Below, in pieces: positions 1 through 9,270 of a stretch of 47,939 nucleotides of DNA (the first letter of the stretch is position 1; the number at the start of each line of letters is the position of its first letter). The notes under the pieces are model-generated. The model saw nothing but the letters and a program-made list of their open reading frames with translations, did no database searches and was not told the DNA's origin. Location of the stretch: positions 1-47,939 of the forward strand of contig JAUNTQ010000017.1 in assembly GCA_030538605.1 (NCBI GenBank), given 5' to 3'. This DNA comes from Pseudomonadota bacterium (GTDB lineage: Bacteria > Pseudomonadota > Gammaproteobacteria > Burkholderiales > Burkholderiaceae_C). Made by a program: the position numbers and the translations under genes.

Positions 1-1381
1 CCTGGGCGATGGACTGGCGCAGCGCGGCGTGCCAGGCGGCATCGGGCGCGGCGGGGGTCTTGATGCGCAACTGCACCAGCCGCACGCCGGCTTGCAGCAG
101 CTGGCGCACGCGGGCGGGGCTGTCGACGATGGCGTACAGGGTGGCCAGGCTGCCCGCTCCTTTCCCCTTTGGGGGAAGGCTGGGATGGGGGCTGACCACC
201 TTTGATGCATCCGCCGTGGTTGACGCCCACCCCAACCCTCCCCAAAAGGGGGGGGGAGCCATATCAAAGTTTGCGCCCCACGACATGAAGGGCGTCAGGC
301 CCGGCTCTGTGGCAAAGCCCGCGCGCGCGGCCACCGGCCCTGCGCCCTGCCCTGCTGCGTAGCCGTGGGCGATGGCGTGCGTGGTCGCTTGTTTTGCCAG
401 CACCAGCGCATCGGCGGGCACAAAGCCGCGCGCCAGCGCCGCTGCCGCGCTGGTGGCGAAGGTGCAGCCGGTGCCGTGGGTGTGCGGCGTGTCGATGCGC
501 GGCAGGGCGAGCCAGCCGCTGGCGTGGGGGGTGTCTAGCCAGTCGAGCGACCAGCCCGAGCCCAACGCGCTGTCGCCGCCGGTGATGGCGACGGACTGTG
601 CGCCTGCGGCGCGCAGGGCGTGGGCCAGCGTGGGGGCGTCGGGGGCGGTGTTTGCGGACGTGGCGGCGGATGCGGGGCGGCCCCTCACCCCAGCCCCCTC
701 CCCAGGGGGGAGCGGGGGCAAAACCGGGGCAACGGGCGTGGCAAGGCTTTGGCTCCCTCCCCCCCTGGGGGAGGGCTGGGGTGGGGGCCGCACCGCATCC
801 ATCGCCGCAGCCTCATGCATGTCGACACCCGAACGCCCTCTCCCCTCTGGGGAGAGGGCTGGGGTGAGGGGCAGCCCGCCCTCGCCCACACGCTCGTCCA
901 CCACATCGCGACCTTGCAGCGCCCCCACCAGCCGCACCGCCTCGCCCCCATTGGGCGTGATAAGCGTCGCGCGCGGCAGCAACTCGGTCACGTAGGCGCG
1001 CAGCACCGCCTCATCGGCAAAAGCCGCGCCCGTGCTGGCGCGCAACACCGGATCGACCACCAGCGCCAGCGGGCCGCGCGCGCGCAGCGCATCCACCCAG
1101 CGCGCGACCACGGCGATGTTCTGTGCGCTGCCCAGCAAGCCGGTCTTGATGGCGGCCGGCGACATGTCGGCGGCCAGCGCGGCCAGTTGCGCGTCAAGCA
1201 CGTCGGGCGCAATGGCCTCGATGCGCGCCACGCCTACCGAGTTCTGCGCCGTGACGGCAGCCACCACCGGGCACAGGTGCACGCCACAGGCGTCGGCCGC
1301 GCGCGCATCGGCACTCAGGCCCGCACCGCCGCCCGAGTCGTTGCCGGCGATGGACCAGATGATGGGTCGCGACTTGCCCAT
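1..1381 (-). CDS. thiDE: Bifunctional HMP kinase / thiamine-phosphate synthase (ThiD-ThiE fusion), 3' end outside window
   Basis: The minus frame starting at 1381 stays open to the window edge (460 codons, partial). Residues 1-170 and 235-354 are ThiD: IAGNDSGGGAGLSAD near the N-terminus, ITPNGGE near 160, and the anion-hole motif HGTGCTFATSAA near 300. ThiD phosphorylates hydroxymethylpyrimidine and its phosphate. From about residue 408 a ThiE domain begins (LYAIVDSPARVRQLLQAG), which would join HMP-PP to the thiazole phosphate. Two stretches look alien: about 171-234 inside ThiD and 375-407 between the domains, both encoded by GC-rich inverted repeats that keep the frame. Without the first, ThiD has normal length. 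Start and the upstream gene's stop share one base (TGATG), implying translational coupling. Activity of the interrupted ThiD is inferred, not shown. Confidence 0.88.
   Translation of the reverse strand, partial: MGKSRPIIWSIAGNDSGGGAGLSADARAADACGVHLCPVVAAVTAQNSVGVARIEAIAPDVLDAQLAALAADMSPAAIKTGLLGSAQNIAVVARWVDALRARGPLALVVDPVLRASTGAAFADEAVLRAYVTELLPRATLITPNGGEAVRLVGALQGRDVVDERVGEGGLPLTPALSPEGRGRSGVDMHEAAAMDAVRPPPQPSPRGGGSQSLATPVAPVLPPLPPGEGAGVRGRPASAATSANTAPDAPTLAHALRAAGAQSVAITGGDSALGSGWSLDWLDTPHASGWLALPRIDTPHTHGTGCTFATSAAAALARGFVPADALVLAKQATTHAIAHGYAAGQGAGPVAARAGFATEPGLTPFMSWGANFDMAPPPFWGGLGWASTTADASKVVSPHPSLPPKGKGAGSLATLYAIVDSPARVRQLLQAGVRLVQLRIKTPAAPDAAWHAALRQSIAQ
163..260. repeat. GC-rich inverted repeat inside thiDE (inter-domain copy)
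   Basis: Plus-strand blocks CCTTTGGGGGAAGGCTGGGATGGG and CCCCAACCCTCCCCAAAAGGGG (shortened here to key parts) face each other around a 40-nt spacer. They belong to the dispersed CCCTCACCCCAGCCCTCTCCC type common in Comamonadaceae and relatives. It encodes the linker between ThiD and ThiE, around residues 375-407, without a stop or frameshift. Confidence 0.75.
680..871. repeat. GC-rich inverted repeat cluster inside the ThiD domain
   Basis: Three related units lie at about 680-707, 756-787 and 835-871, each of the form CCCTCACCCCAGCCC...CTCCCC...GGGG in alternating orientation. They span about 192 bp, or 64 codons, in frame within thiD. A related partial unit is seen downstream of dctM near 7405-7435. 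The translated segment is rich in Pro, Gly and Arg and has no counterpart in the ThiD fold, so it is probably a surface insert. Confidence 0.8.
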
Positions 1382-3204
1382 CAGGGGGCCACCGCTTTCT
1401 GCGCTGCCAGCAGCTTGCCGCCAAACGCCTGAACGGTTTCCTCGCTGTCACGCCCAGCCACCGCCTTGCCGGTGGCGCGCTCAATCAGGTCCAGCAAAGC
1501 GGCAGCCCGCGCACGCAAAAAAGCGTCGAAATCATCGGCACGCAGATGTGCCACATCAATGGCGTGCGAGTCCAGAAACCCGTCCAGGTCACCCTGGCCG
1601 ACCTTTTTGTTTTTTTCGATGCGCGCCAGGTAGTGGCTGGGCGCGTCACCGCCGATGAAACGGTTGGTTCCCGCAGCCAGCGGCGTCTTGTTCACCACGC
1701 TGTTCCATTTCTCGCGCAGCAAGGCGGGCTGGCGCGATTCGCACCAGGCGCGCGGGAAGATGTGGTGAATGTCGATGGCGTTGTTGAAATAGGTGTTCAG
1801 ATCGATGGGCGTGCCGCTGATGAAGTCTTCACTGCCGTGCTTCATCAGCAGCGCAGCCAGCCCCTTGTAGGCCGCGGCCTGCCGGCTTTGCAGCGACAGC
1901 AGGCGGCGTGGTGCAAAGCTGGCGTCACGCACGGTGCGCGGCTCTTGTCCGCCTTCAACCCAGCGCACCACGCCGGGCAAGTCCATGCCAAAACGTGTCT
2001 CGTTGGCGCCGCCATACAACTCGCCAAACACACCGCACCAGTACCAGCGCAGCAGCTTCTGCTTGACGCCGTGCTCATCCGCGCGTGATGCCAGCTGGGC
2101 GCATATGGCCGCCAGCGGAATCAGCTGCGTGGCATAGGGCACGCCCTTGCTGTCGAATATCTTTTCCTCGGCCAGCAGCTCAGCGGCTTTCCTGAACCCT
2201 GCCTCAACGCTGGCCTGAAGCGCCTTGAAGTCACTCAACTCCAGCCGCAGCACATCCGCGCGCTTGCACGATATGGGCGCCGCCGCGTTCTGCAGATGAC
2301 GGCGAAAGCTCGCCAACAAGGTCACGGCGGTCAGAAAACCCGTGCCGTCCAGCACGCGCAGCACGCCATGCCTGGCGAAAAGCCGGGTCTGCCTGGCGTC
2401 CCAGTCCTGCCTCAGATTGAACTCGTGCGCGGCGAAAGTCGCCGTCACCAGCTCGAACACCGTCAAGGTGACGCCGCCGGTGTTGACCTTCTCGAAAACC
2501 TGGCACACCGCTTCGCGCGGGGTGTCTTGCGTCAGTTCAATGGCGGGCACCTTGAACTGCTGAAAACGCAGCCATATTTCCTGCTCGAAACGCATCATGA
2601 ACATCATGGCGTCCGCATCGTTGCCCCAGTGCTGGGCGTAGCCCATCTTCCATTGCATGAAGCCCTGCGTGTCGAACATGAGCGCCACCGGAAACAGCTT
2701 GTTCTGAAACTGCAGGGTGGGCGTGCTGGCATCGCTCTGCTGCTCAACTCTGCGCCCGAAGTCCGACGTGACCTGAAGTGATTCAGGCAACGACAACACG
2801 GCTTCTTCACGGTCGGCGGCAGCGTCCAGACACTTTTTCATGTCAAGAAAATACACGCGCCTGATGTCGTCGCCCTTTTCGGTGCGCGTTTTCACCGGCT
2901 GGCCGCTGCGCAAGGCCAGGTACATGGAGGTCAGGCGCTGCTGCCCGTCAAGCACCAGCCACCTGGGCGCGGGCGCAGGCTGCCGTGCCACGCCCTCGAA
3001 CAGGCGCGGCTTGAACGGCACGCCACCGGCCTCCAGCAGCATCACGGCCCCAATCGGGTAGGACAGCGACAGGCTGGCAATCAGCGAACGGATGTGGTTG
3101 TCGTCCCATACCCAGCCGCGCTGAAAATCCGGCAGCTGCGTTTCGCCTTTGGCAATGGAGTCCAGCAAATCTTTCAGGAACGGCTCGGCGGTCTTGAAGC
3201 TCAT
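1381..3204 (-). CDS. DUF262/DUF1524 protein, GmrSD-like putative restriction/defence nuclease
   Basis: 607 aa. The N-terminal DUF262 (ParB-like NTPase fold) is shown by DFQRGWVW at 26-33, IGAV at 51-54, LVLDGQQRLTS at 83-93 and VFEKVNTGG at 237-245. The C-terminal DUF1524 carries an HNH-type core, IHHIFPRAW at 479-487 and NSVVNKTPLA at 501-510. This pairing is that of GmrSD-type type IV restriction enzymes, which cut modified phage DNA, with both halves in one chain. Its target is unknown. It sits between thiG (10 bp upstream) and thiDE (TGATG overlap), so it is probably co-transcribed with thiamine genes. That is an odd home for a defence nuclease, and another DNA-related role is possible. 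The family call is firm; the function is inferred. Confidence 0.85.
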   Translation of the reverse strand: MSFKTAEPFLKDLLDSIAKGETQLPDFQRGWVWDDNHIRSLIASLSLSYPIGAVMLLEAGGVPFKPRLFEGVARQPAPAPRWLVLDGQQRLTSMYLALRSGQPVKTRTEKGDDIRRVYFLDMKKCLDAAADREEAVLSLPESLQVTSDFGRRVEQQSDASTPTLQFQNKLFPVALMFDTQGFMQWKMGYAQHWGNDADAMMFMMRFEQEIWLRFQQFKVPAIELTQDTPREAVCQVFEKVNTGGVTLTVFELVTATFAAHEFNLRQDWDARQTRLFARHGVLRVLDGTGFLTAVTLLASFRRHLQNAAAPISCKRADVLRLELSDFKALQASVEAGFRKAAELLAEEKIFDSKGVPYATQLIPLAAICAQLASRADEHGVKQKLLRWYWCGVFGELYGGANETRFGMDLPGVVRWVEGGQEPRTVRDASFAPRRLLSLQSRQAAAYKGLAALLMKHGSEDFISGTPIDLNTYFNNAIDIHHIFPRAWCESRQPALLREKWNSVVNKTPLAAGTNRFIGGDAPSHYLARIEKNKKVGQGDLDGFLDSHAIDVAHLRADDFDAFLRARAAALLDLIERATGKAVAGRDSEETVQAFGGKLLAAQKAVAP

Positions 3205-3213
3205 CGCATCTCC

Positions 3214-4047
3214 TTAGCCAATCAAAAACGGATTGCCCGTGACCGGCGTGGTCGCCACCGCAAAGTCTTGCCTGGCCATCACGCCGGCCAGGTACGCCGC
3301 GCGGCCTGCTTCAATCGCTTGCCTGAAGGCGCCCGCCATGCGCACGGGGTCGGGCGACTGGCTGACGGCGCTGTTGAGCAGCACGGCATCAAAGCCCATC
3401 TCCATCGCCTGCGCCGCGTGGCTGGGCGCGCCGATGCCGGCGTCGATGACGAGGGGCACGCCCGGCAGGCGCTCGCGCAAAAGCCGCAGTGCAAACGGGT
3501 TGACCAGGCCCTGGCCGGAGCCGATGGGCGCGCCCCAGGGCATGAGCAGCGGGCAGCCCGCGTCGAGCAGGCGCTGGCAGGTGACCAGATCGTCGGTGCA
3601 GTAGGGGAAGACGGTGAAGCCGTCTTTCGACAACTGGCGCGCGGCTTCGACCAGCTCCACCGGGTCGGGTTGCAGCGTGTATTCGTCGCCCACCACTTCC
3701 AGCTTGAGCCAGGGCGTGTCGTACAGCTCGCGCGCCATGTGGGCGAGCTGCACGGCTTCGCGCGCGGTGGTGCAGCCGGCGGTGTTGGGCAAAAGGCGCG
3801 CGCCCTGCGTTTGCATGGCGGCGCGGATGATGGCGATGAAGCCGTTGTCGCCCGCGGCATTGGCGGCGGCCAGCTGGCGCTTCAGCCCCACGGTGACGAC
3901 TTGCGTGCCCGAGGCGGCGATCGCGTCGGCCAGCACCTGCGGCGAGGGGTAGCCGGCGGTGCCGAGCAAAAAGCGGCTGGCCAACGGCACGTCGCCCACG
4001 TGCCAGGCGTCGGCTTGGGGGGCGGGAGAAGCACGAGAAGTGGGCAT
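3214..4047 (-). CDS. thiG: Thiazole synthase
   Basis: 277 aa. ThiG makes the thiazole phosphate moiety of thiamine from deoxyxylulose phosphate, a glycine-derived imine and the ThiS thiocarboxylate. Visible family blocks are LLPNTAGC at 85-92, WLKLEV at 113-118 (Lys115 is the likely Schiff-base lysine), [11 protein letters not shown] at 168-178, VIDAGIG at 200-206 and LLNSAV at 223-228. It is first in the minus-strand run thiG, DUF262 gene, thiDE. The usual thiS and thiO partners are not upstream here; that side holds a palindromic repeat and the divergent TRAP genes. No TPP riboswitch core was found upstream, but a GC-rich hairpin with a T-run lies just before the start. Confidence 0.95.
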   Translation of the reverse strand: MPTSRASPAPQADAWHVGDVPLASRFLLGTAGYPSPQVLADAIAASGTQVVTVGLKRQLAAANAAGDNGFIAIIRAAMQTQGARLLPNTAGCTTAREAVQLAHMARELYDTPWLKLEVVGDEYTLQPDPVELVEAARQLSKDGFTVFPYCTDDLVTCQRLLDAGCPLLMPWGAPIGSGQGLVNPFALRLLRERLPGVPLVIDAGIGAPSHAAQAMEMGFDAVLLNSAVSQSPDPVRMAGAFRQAIEAGRAAYLAGVMARQDFAVATTPVTGNPFLIG

Positions 4048-4062
4048 GCGGCACGTCCAATG

Positions 4063-4085
4063 AAAACGCCCGCCTTGCGCGGGCG
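4063..4085 (-). terminator. Terminator-like hairpin in the thiG leader
   Basis: On the minus strand CGCCCGC, loop GCAAG, GCGGGCG is followed by TTTTCA, about 16 nt before the thiG ATG. It has the form of an intrinsic terminator but lies 5' of a gene. It could be an attenuator, a structure masking the ribosome site, or the leftover terminator of a lost upstream gene such as thiS. Confidence 0.5.
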
Positions 4086-4140
4086 AGGGGAAGTCTATGC
4101 CATGCGTGGGGGTGAAGGTGAGCGAGAGACCAAATAAACC

Positions 4141-4219
4141 ATAGCATCTTGCGCAGCTTATATATTGTTTTCAAATCATTTTCAATTGAAAATGGCTTAT
4201 ATACTACGCAAGCAGCTAC
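4141..4219. repeat. AGCTGCTTGCG palindrome, copy 1 (decayed left arm)
   Basis: Right arm TACGCAAGCAGCTA is intact and followed by a T-run. The left arm is altered (CTTGCGCAGC). The AT-rich middle pairs TTTTCAA with TTGAAAA. It lies between the divergent starts of thiG and dctQ. Confidence 0.8.
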
Positions 4220-4226
4220 TTTTTTA

Positions 4227-4625
4227 TTATCTCTTGTCCATGGTACAGGCAAAAACCAGCCTGTCTGGCCTGCGGGCGCCGCTTGCGGACGTTGGAGAAA
4301 GACTGCGGGCCGACGGGCGAGCGGACCCGGTTGAGCGGCTTTTGGCGCATGGGCGACCTGGGCGTGCGGGCATGTGTCGGGCCTGGCCACACGCACGCCG
4401 TGAGGGTTGAACCGGCGCGGCTCCTGCGCTTGCGCCGGGGGGGCCTGGCCAGGGTCGCCGGGCAAGGCCCCGATGCTAGGGAAATTGCTGTTTTCCGCTC
4501 GCAAACGTCTCATTACAATCGCGCACCGCTTGGCGCCCGGCGGGTGTGACCCACCTGCCGCGGCGCTGTTCTTTCAGGCCGGGCGCAAACCCCATGCCCG
4601 CGCCATCCACTCCACGGAGACACCC
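4227..4625. other. Non-coding leader region before dctQ
   Basis: About 400 bases between the palindrome and dctQ. No convincing gene is seen; the frames open here lack family features or ribosome sites. A possible -10 element TACAAT lies at 4514-4519 without a clear -35 at normal spacing. A GGGTTGAACC string at about 4402-4411 resembles part of a thi-box, but the rest of a TPP aptamer is absent. Confidence 0.5.
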
Positions 4626-5240
4626 ATGCAAGCGCTCTTGAAGATCTCGCGGGCCATTGACTGGCTCAACGCCCAGGCGGGCAAATGGATCATCTGGCTC
4701 ATCTTTGCCGCCACCTTCATCAGCGCCACCAACGCCGTGGTGCGCAAGGCGTTCAACTACAGCTCCAACGCCTTTCTCGAAGTGCAGTGGTATCTCTTCG
4801 CCTGGTCGTTCCTGCTGGCGGCGGGCTACACGCTGCTGCACCGCGAACATGTGCGCATCGACGTGCTCAACAGCCGCCTGCCCATGAAGGCGCGCATCTG
4901 GATCGACATCATCGGCTTTGCGCTGTTTCTCACCCCGCTGTGCCTGCTGGTGCTGTACCTGGGCATTCCGATCGTGATCGACAAGTTCCAGTCGGGCGAG
5001 ATGTCGCCCAACGCGGGCGGGCTGGTGCGCTGGCCGGTGTGGCTGGCCATGCCGCTGGGCTTTGCGCTGCTGATGCTGCAAGGCTTTTCCGAGCTGATCA
5101 AGCGCATCGCCTTTCTGCGCGGCATCGGGCCCGACCCCTTCAGCCGCCTAACCGAGCAGTCCGCCGAGGACGAGCTGGCCGCCGCCCTGCGCAGCGAAAC
5201 CGAAGCCAAGGAAGCCGCCGCTGCCGCGGGCGCGCGCTGA
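4626..5240 (+). CDS. dctQ: TRAP transporter small permease (DctQ family)
   Basis: 204 aa from the ATG at 4626, preceded by GGAGA. Four hydrophobic segments are visible: about 18-38, 54-75, 95-120 and 136-156. The first is preceded by WLNAQAGKW, and the loop LLHREHVRIDVL is typical of DctQ. It forms the membrane complex with the large permease encoded 36 bp downstream and takes ligand from a periplasmic binding protein, using the ion gradient. The cytoplasmic tail is Ala/Glu-rich. The longer open frame upstream to 4407 is rejected because the family begins here and the ribosome site fits. Confidence 0.92.
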   Translation: MQALLKISRAIDWLNAQAGKWIIWLIFAATFISATNAVVRKAFNYSSNAFLEVQWYLFAWSFLLAAGYTLLHREHVRIDVLNSRLPMKARIWIDIIGFALFLTPLCLLVLYLGIPIVIDKFQSGEMSPNAGGLVRWPVWLAMPLGFALLMLQGFSELIKRIAFLRGIGPDPFSRLTEQSAEDELAAALRSETEAKEAAAAAGAR

Positions 5241-5276
5241 CGAACGACGCCGCACGCGCGCACAGGACACACCACC

Positions 5277-7184
5277 ATGGAATTCATCGCCACCAACTAC
5301 GCCCCGATCATGTTCGCGGGGCTGATCTGCTTTCTGATTCTGGGCTTTCCCGTGGCCTTCAGCCTGGGCGCCTGCGGGCTGTTCTTCGGCGTGCTGGGCA
5401 TCGAGCTGGGCATCTTCCCCTCCAGCGTGCTGGCGTGGCTGCCCCAGCGCCTGATCGGCATCATGGCCAACGACACGCTGCTGGCCGTGCCGTTTTTCAC
5501 CTTCATGGGGCTGATCCTGGAGCGCAGCGGCATGGCCGAAGACCTGCTCGACACGGTGGGCCAGGTCTTTGGCCCCATGCGCGGCGGGCTGGCGCTGGCG
5601 GTGATCTTCGTCGGTGCGCTGCTGGCGGCCACCACGGGCGTGGTGGCGGCCTCGGTCATCTCGATGGGCCTGATCTCGCTGCCCATCATGCTGCGCTACG
5701 GCTACGACCGGCGGACGACCTCGGGCGTCATCGCCGCCTCGGGCACGCTGGCGCAGATCATCCCGCCTTCGCTCGTGCTCATCATCATGGCCGACCAGCT
5801 TGGCCGCAGCGTGGGCGACATGTACAAGGGTGCGTTCATCCCCGCGTTCATGCTGGTGGGCATGTACGTGATGTACATCGTGGCGCTGGCCATCTTCAAG
5901 CCCAAGCTGGTGCCCGCGCTGCCCGTCGAAGCGCGCGCCTTTCGCCAGCCTGATGGCAGCAGCGGCTACCCCTCTTTGCTGGTGCTGGCCGTCATCTCGG
6001 CCGTGGTGGCCGTGGTGCTGGCGCGCCACATGCCCGAAGTACACACTTGGTGGCTGGGCAAGCCGGTGGACTCGGTGCCGACCGACGAAAAAATCGTCGT
6101 TGCCGCCTGCGGCGCGGTCGGCCTGGCCTGGCTGATTGCCATCGCCAACAAGCTGCTGCGGCTGAACCTGCTCTCGCGCCTGGCCGAGCGCGTGACCTTC
6201 GTGCTCATCCCGCCACTGCTGCTCATCTTCCTGGTGCTGGGCACCATCTTCCTGGGCGTGGCCACGCCCACCGAAGGCGGCGCAATGGGCGCCATGGGCG
6301 CGCTCATCATGGCGTTGCTGCGCGGGCGCATGAACCTGTCGCTGCTCAAGCAGGCGCTGGCGGCCACCACCAAGCTGGCCTCGTTCGTGATGTTCATCCT
6401 GATCGGTGCCACCGTGTTCGGCCTGGTCTTTCAGGCCGCCGACGGCCCCATCTGGGTCGAGCACCTGATGAGCCAGCTGCCCGGCGGACAGGTGGGCTTT
6501 CTCATCTTTGTGAACGTGCTCATCTTCTTCCTCGCGTTCTTCCTCGACTACTTCGAGCTGTCCTTCATCGTCGTGCCCCTGCTCGCACCCGTGGCCGACA
6601 AGCTGGGGATCGACCTCATCTGGTTCGGCGTGCTGCTGGCGGTGAACATGCAAACCTCGTTCTTGCACCCGCCCTTCGGCTTTGCGCTCTTTTTCCTGCG
6701 CTCGGTCGCGCCCGACAAGCCGTATGTGGACAAGGTCACCAAGAAGGTCATGGAGCCGGTGACCACCATGCAGATCTACAAAGGTGCCCTGCCCTTCCTC
6801 GGCATGCAACTCATCATGGTGGGCGTGCTGATCGCCTTCCCCACGCTGGTCACGGGCAGCCTGGACAAGAAGATCGACTTCGACATGGACGCCATCGGCC
6901 AGCAGATGCGCGACAGCCTGGGCACCGGCGGCAGCTATGGCGACACCGCACCCGCCACCACCGCTCCCGGCTGGGGCGGCGATTCGCTCTGGGGTGATCC
7001 ACCTGCCGGCGGCGCCGCACCCGGCACCAGCGGCACGGACACCCCCGCCGGCGATGCCGGCTGGGGCAACGACTCCATGTGGGGCAACGACGCCGCCGCC
7101 CCCGCCACGCCCGACGCCCCCGCCGAAGGCTACGGCAGCGACGACCCCGCCCAAGCCATGCAGGAGTCGCTGAAGGCGCAGTAA
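5277..7184 (+). CDS. dctM: TRAP transporter large permease (DctM family) with unusual C-terminal tail
   Basis: 635 aa, an integral inner-membrane protein with many hydrophobic helices. Family blocks include FPVAFSLGACGLFFG near 20-40, ALLAATTGVVAASVISMG near 115-132, SGTLAQIIPPSLVLIIMADQ near 160-180, and TPTEGGAMGAMGAL near 330. It carries out the substrate/sodium transport step, probably for an organic acid. Length and the central insertion fit the long DctM subclass of about 600 aa. The last 85 residues are different: low-complexity, soluble, Gly/Ala/Asp/Pro-rich, with two related units GWGGDSLWGD and GWGNDSMWGN. I know of no role for this tail. A hairpin terminator follows at 7217-7249. 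Confidence 0.93.
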   Translation: MEFIATNYAPIMFAGLICFLILGFPVAFSLGACGLFFGVLGIELGIFPSSVLAWLPQRLIGIMANDTLLAVPFFTFMGLILERSGMAEDLLDTVGQVFGPMRGGLALAVIFVGALLAATTGVVAASVISMGLISLPIMLRYGYDRRTTSGVIAASGTLAQIIPPSLVLIIMADQLGRSVGDMYKGAFIPAFMLVGMYVMYIVALAIFKPKLVPALPVEARAFRQPDGSSGYPSLLVLAVISAVVAVVLARHMPEVHTWWLGKPVDSVPTDEKIVVAACGAVGLAWLIAIANKLLRLNLLSRLAERVTFVLIPPLLLIFLVLGTIFLGVATPTEGGAMGAMGALIMALLRGRMNLSLLKQALAATTKLASFVMFILIGATVFGLVFQAADGPIWVEHLMSQLPGGQVGFLIFVNVLIFFLAFFLDYFELSFIVVPLLAPVADKLGIDLIWFGVLLAVNMQTSFLHPPFGFALFFLRSVAPDKPYVDKVTKKVMEPVTTMQIYKGALPFLGMQLIMVGVLIAFPTLVTGSLDKKIDFDMDAIGQQMRDSLGTGGSYGDTAPATTAPGWGGDSLWGDPPAGGAAPGTSGTDTPAGDAGWGNDSMWGNDAAAPATPDAPAEGYGSDDPAQAMQESLKAQ

Positions 7185-7216
7185 CCCACCCGCGCCGGGG
7201 CAGCGCACTGCCCCAA

Positions 7217-7249
7217 ACAAAAGCCGCACCCCACGAGGTGCGGCTTTTT
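7217..7249 (+). terminator. Intrinsic terminator after dctM
   Basis: AAAAGCCGCACC and GGTGCGGCTTTTT pair around CCACGA. A closely related hairpin lies at 7492-7521 serving the opposite strand, and both are followed by similar GCAGGCATCC / CCAGGCATCC text, so they may be diverged duplicates. Confidence 0.85.
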
Positions 7250-7277
7250 GCGTTGCAGGCATCCCTGTCGGGTAGTT

Positions 7278-7353
7278 GCAGGCTGGGTAGAGCGCAGCGA
7301 AACCCAACAAGCCGGCTCGCGAGAACGCTGGGTTTCGCTCTACCCTGCCTGCC
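7278..7353. repeat. GGCTGGGTAGAGC...GCTCTACCC inverted repeat, copy 1
   Basis: Arms GGCTGGGTAGAGCGCAGCGA and GGTTTCGCTCTACCCTGCC are complementary around a GCCGGCTCGCGAGAACG centre. Related copies occur at 44264-44348 and at the right end of the window. Confidence 0.8.
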
Positions 7354-7491
7354 AAGGGGATGGCAGCCATGCCAGCCGCAAGGTGAAGCGAGGGTGGCTT
7401 GCCCTCACCCCTGCCCGCTCCCAGAGGGAGAGGGAGCAAAACCGAGCGCCAGGCGGAAAACACGCCCAACACTCCCATCACACCCCAAAAC
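7354..7491. other. Repeat-rich gap between convergent dctM and dctP
   Basis: Together with the neighbouring hairpins this fills the 415-base gap. It contains a short CCCTCACCCCTGCCCGCTCCC block near 7405, the same family as the inserts in thiDE. I see no gene in it. Confidence 0.6.
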
Positions 7492-7521
7492 AAAAGCCGC
7501 ACCCCGAAGGGCGCGGCTTTT
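7492..7521 (-). terminator. Intrinsic terminator after dctP (works in either direction)
   Basis: AAAAGCCGC and GCGGCTTTT form a 9-bp stem around an 11-nt loop. It lies 79 bp beyond the dctP stop on the minus strand. Confidence 0.75.
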
Positions 7522-7599
7522 GCGCTCCAGGCATCCATGCCCGGGCTTGCACCGGGTATCGGATGCGCCCCCCCGCGACAGCAAGGGGAGGGAGGCGCG

Positions 7600-8682
<1,083 letters not shown>

Positions 8683-8810
8683 ATGCCTTTATCTCCTTGA
8701 CTATTGGGAACGTGTGAGGCCACGCAGTGTAACGGCGCAGGCACACCTTGGGCCTAGGGATTCACCCGCCGCCAGGAGAAAAGCCAGAGGACGAGAAAAC
8801 AACAAAACAA

Positions 8811-8887
8811 TAGCTGCTTGCGCGTGCAATTAAACAATTTTATAAGAAAATCTTATGAAATCTATTAAATACACGCGCAAGCAGCTA
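8811..8887. repeat. AGCTGCTTGCG palindrome, copy 2
   Basis: TAGCTGCTTGCGCGTG pairs with CACGCGCAAGCAGCTA. The AT-rich centre pairs TTTAATTG-type text with CTATTAAA imperfectly. A run of As precedes it and Ts follow. It lies 12 bp beyond the ridA-like stop. Confidence 0.9.
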
Positions 8888-8898
8888 TATTTTTTAAT

Positions 8899-9270
8899 TC
8901 ACGCAAGCGCCGCCGTGGCCACCACTTCAATGCGCCACGCCGGGTCGCCCAGGCGCGCCTGCACCGTGGCACGCGGTGGCGTGTGGCCGGGCACCACCCA
9001 GGCGTCCCACACCTCGTTCATGGCGTGGATGTCGTCGATGTCGGCCAGGTAAATCTGCACGCGCAGCAGGCGGCTTTTGTCGCTGCCGCAAGCCGCCAGA
9101 TGCGTGTCCACCTGCGCCAGCACATCGGCCGTCTGGCCGCGCATGTCGGCGGCACCGCTCTCGGGCACCATGCCGGCCAGATACACCACGCCGTTGAACA
9201 CCGCCGCTTCCGACAGGCGCGGGCCGACGCCGTGGCGGTGCACGGCAGGTGATGGGGTTGGCGTGCTCAT
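8899..9270 (-). CDS. RidA family protein (reactive imine deaminase-like)
   Basis: 123 aa from ATG 9270, which overlaps the plsY stop by four bases (ATGA). The YjgF/YER057c/UK114 fold is indicated by [14 protein letters not shown] near 25-38, [22 protein letters not shown] near 48-70, and a C-terminal [19 protein letters not shown]. The conserved Arg in RATVQA (about 101) is the ligand-binding arginine of active RidA proteins. RidA hydrolyses 2-aminoacrylate and other enamines. Subgroup and substrate cannot be set from sequence alone. It is cytoplasmic and translated with plsY. Confidence 0.88.
   Translation of the reverse strand: MSTPTPSPAVHRHGVGPRLSEAAVFNGVVYLAGMVPESGAADMRGQTADVLAQVDTHLAACGSDKSRLLRVQIYLADIDDIHAMNEVWDAWVVPGHTPPRATVQARLGDPAWRIEVVATAALA

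Noticed and set aside
3389-4513. 374-codon minus frame upstream of and across thiG
   Set aside because: Out of frame with thiG, and translates repeat and leader DNA without any domain.
4048-4625. TPP riboswitch before thiG
   Set aside because: The CTGAGA and GAACCTGAT cores are absent on the minus strand; a GGGTTGAACC string is on the other strand and isolated.
5148-7538. 796-codon open frame on the minus strand across dctM
   Set aside because: It is antisense to dctM, His/Gln/Arg-rich and without family motifs; a GC-rich shadow frame.
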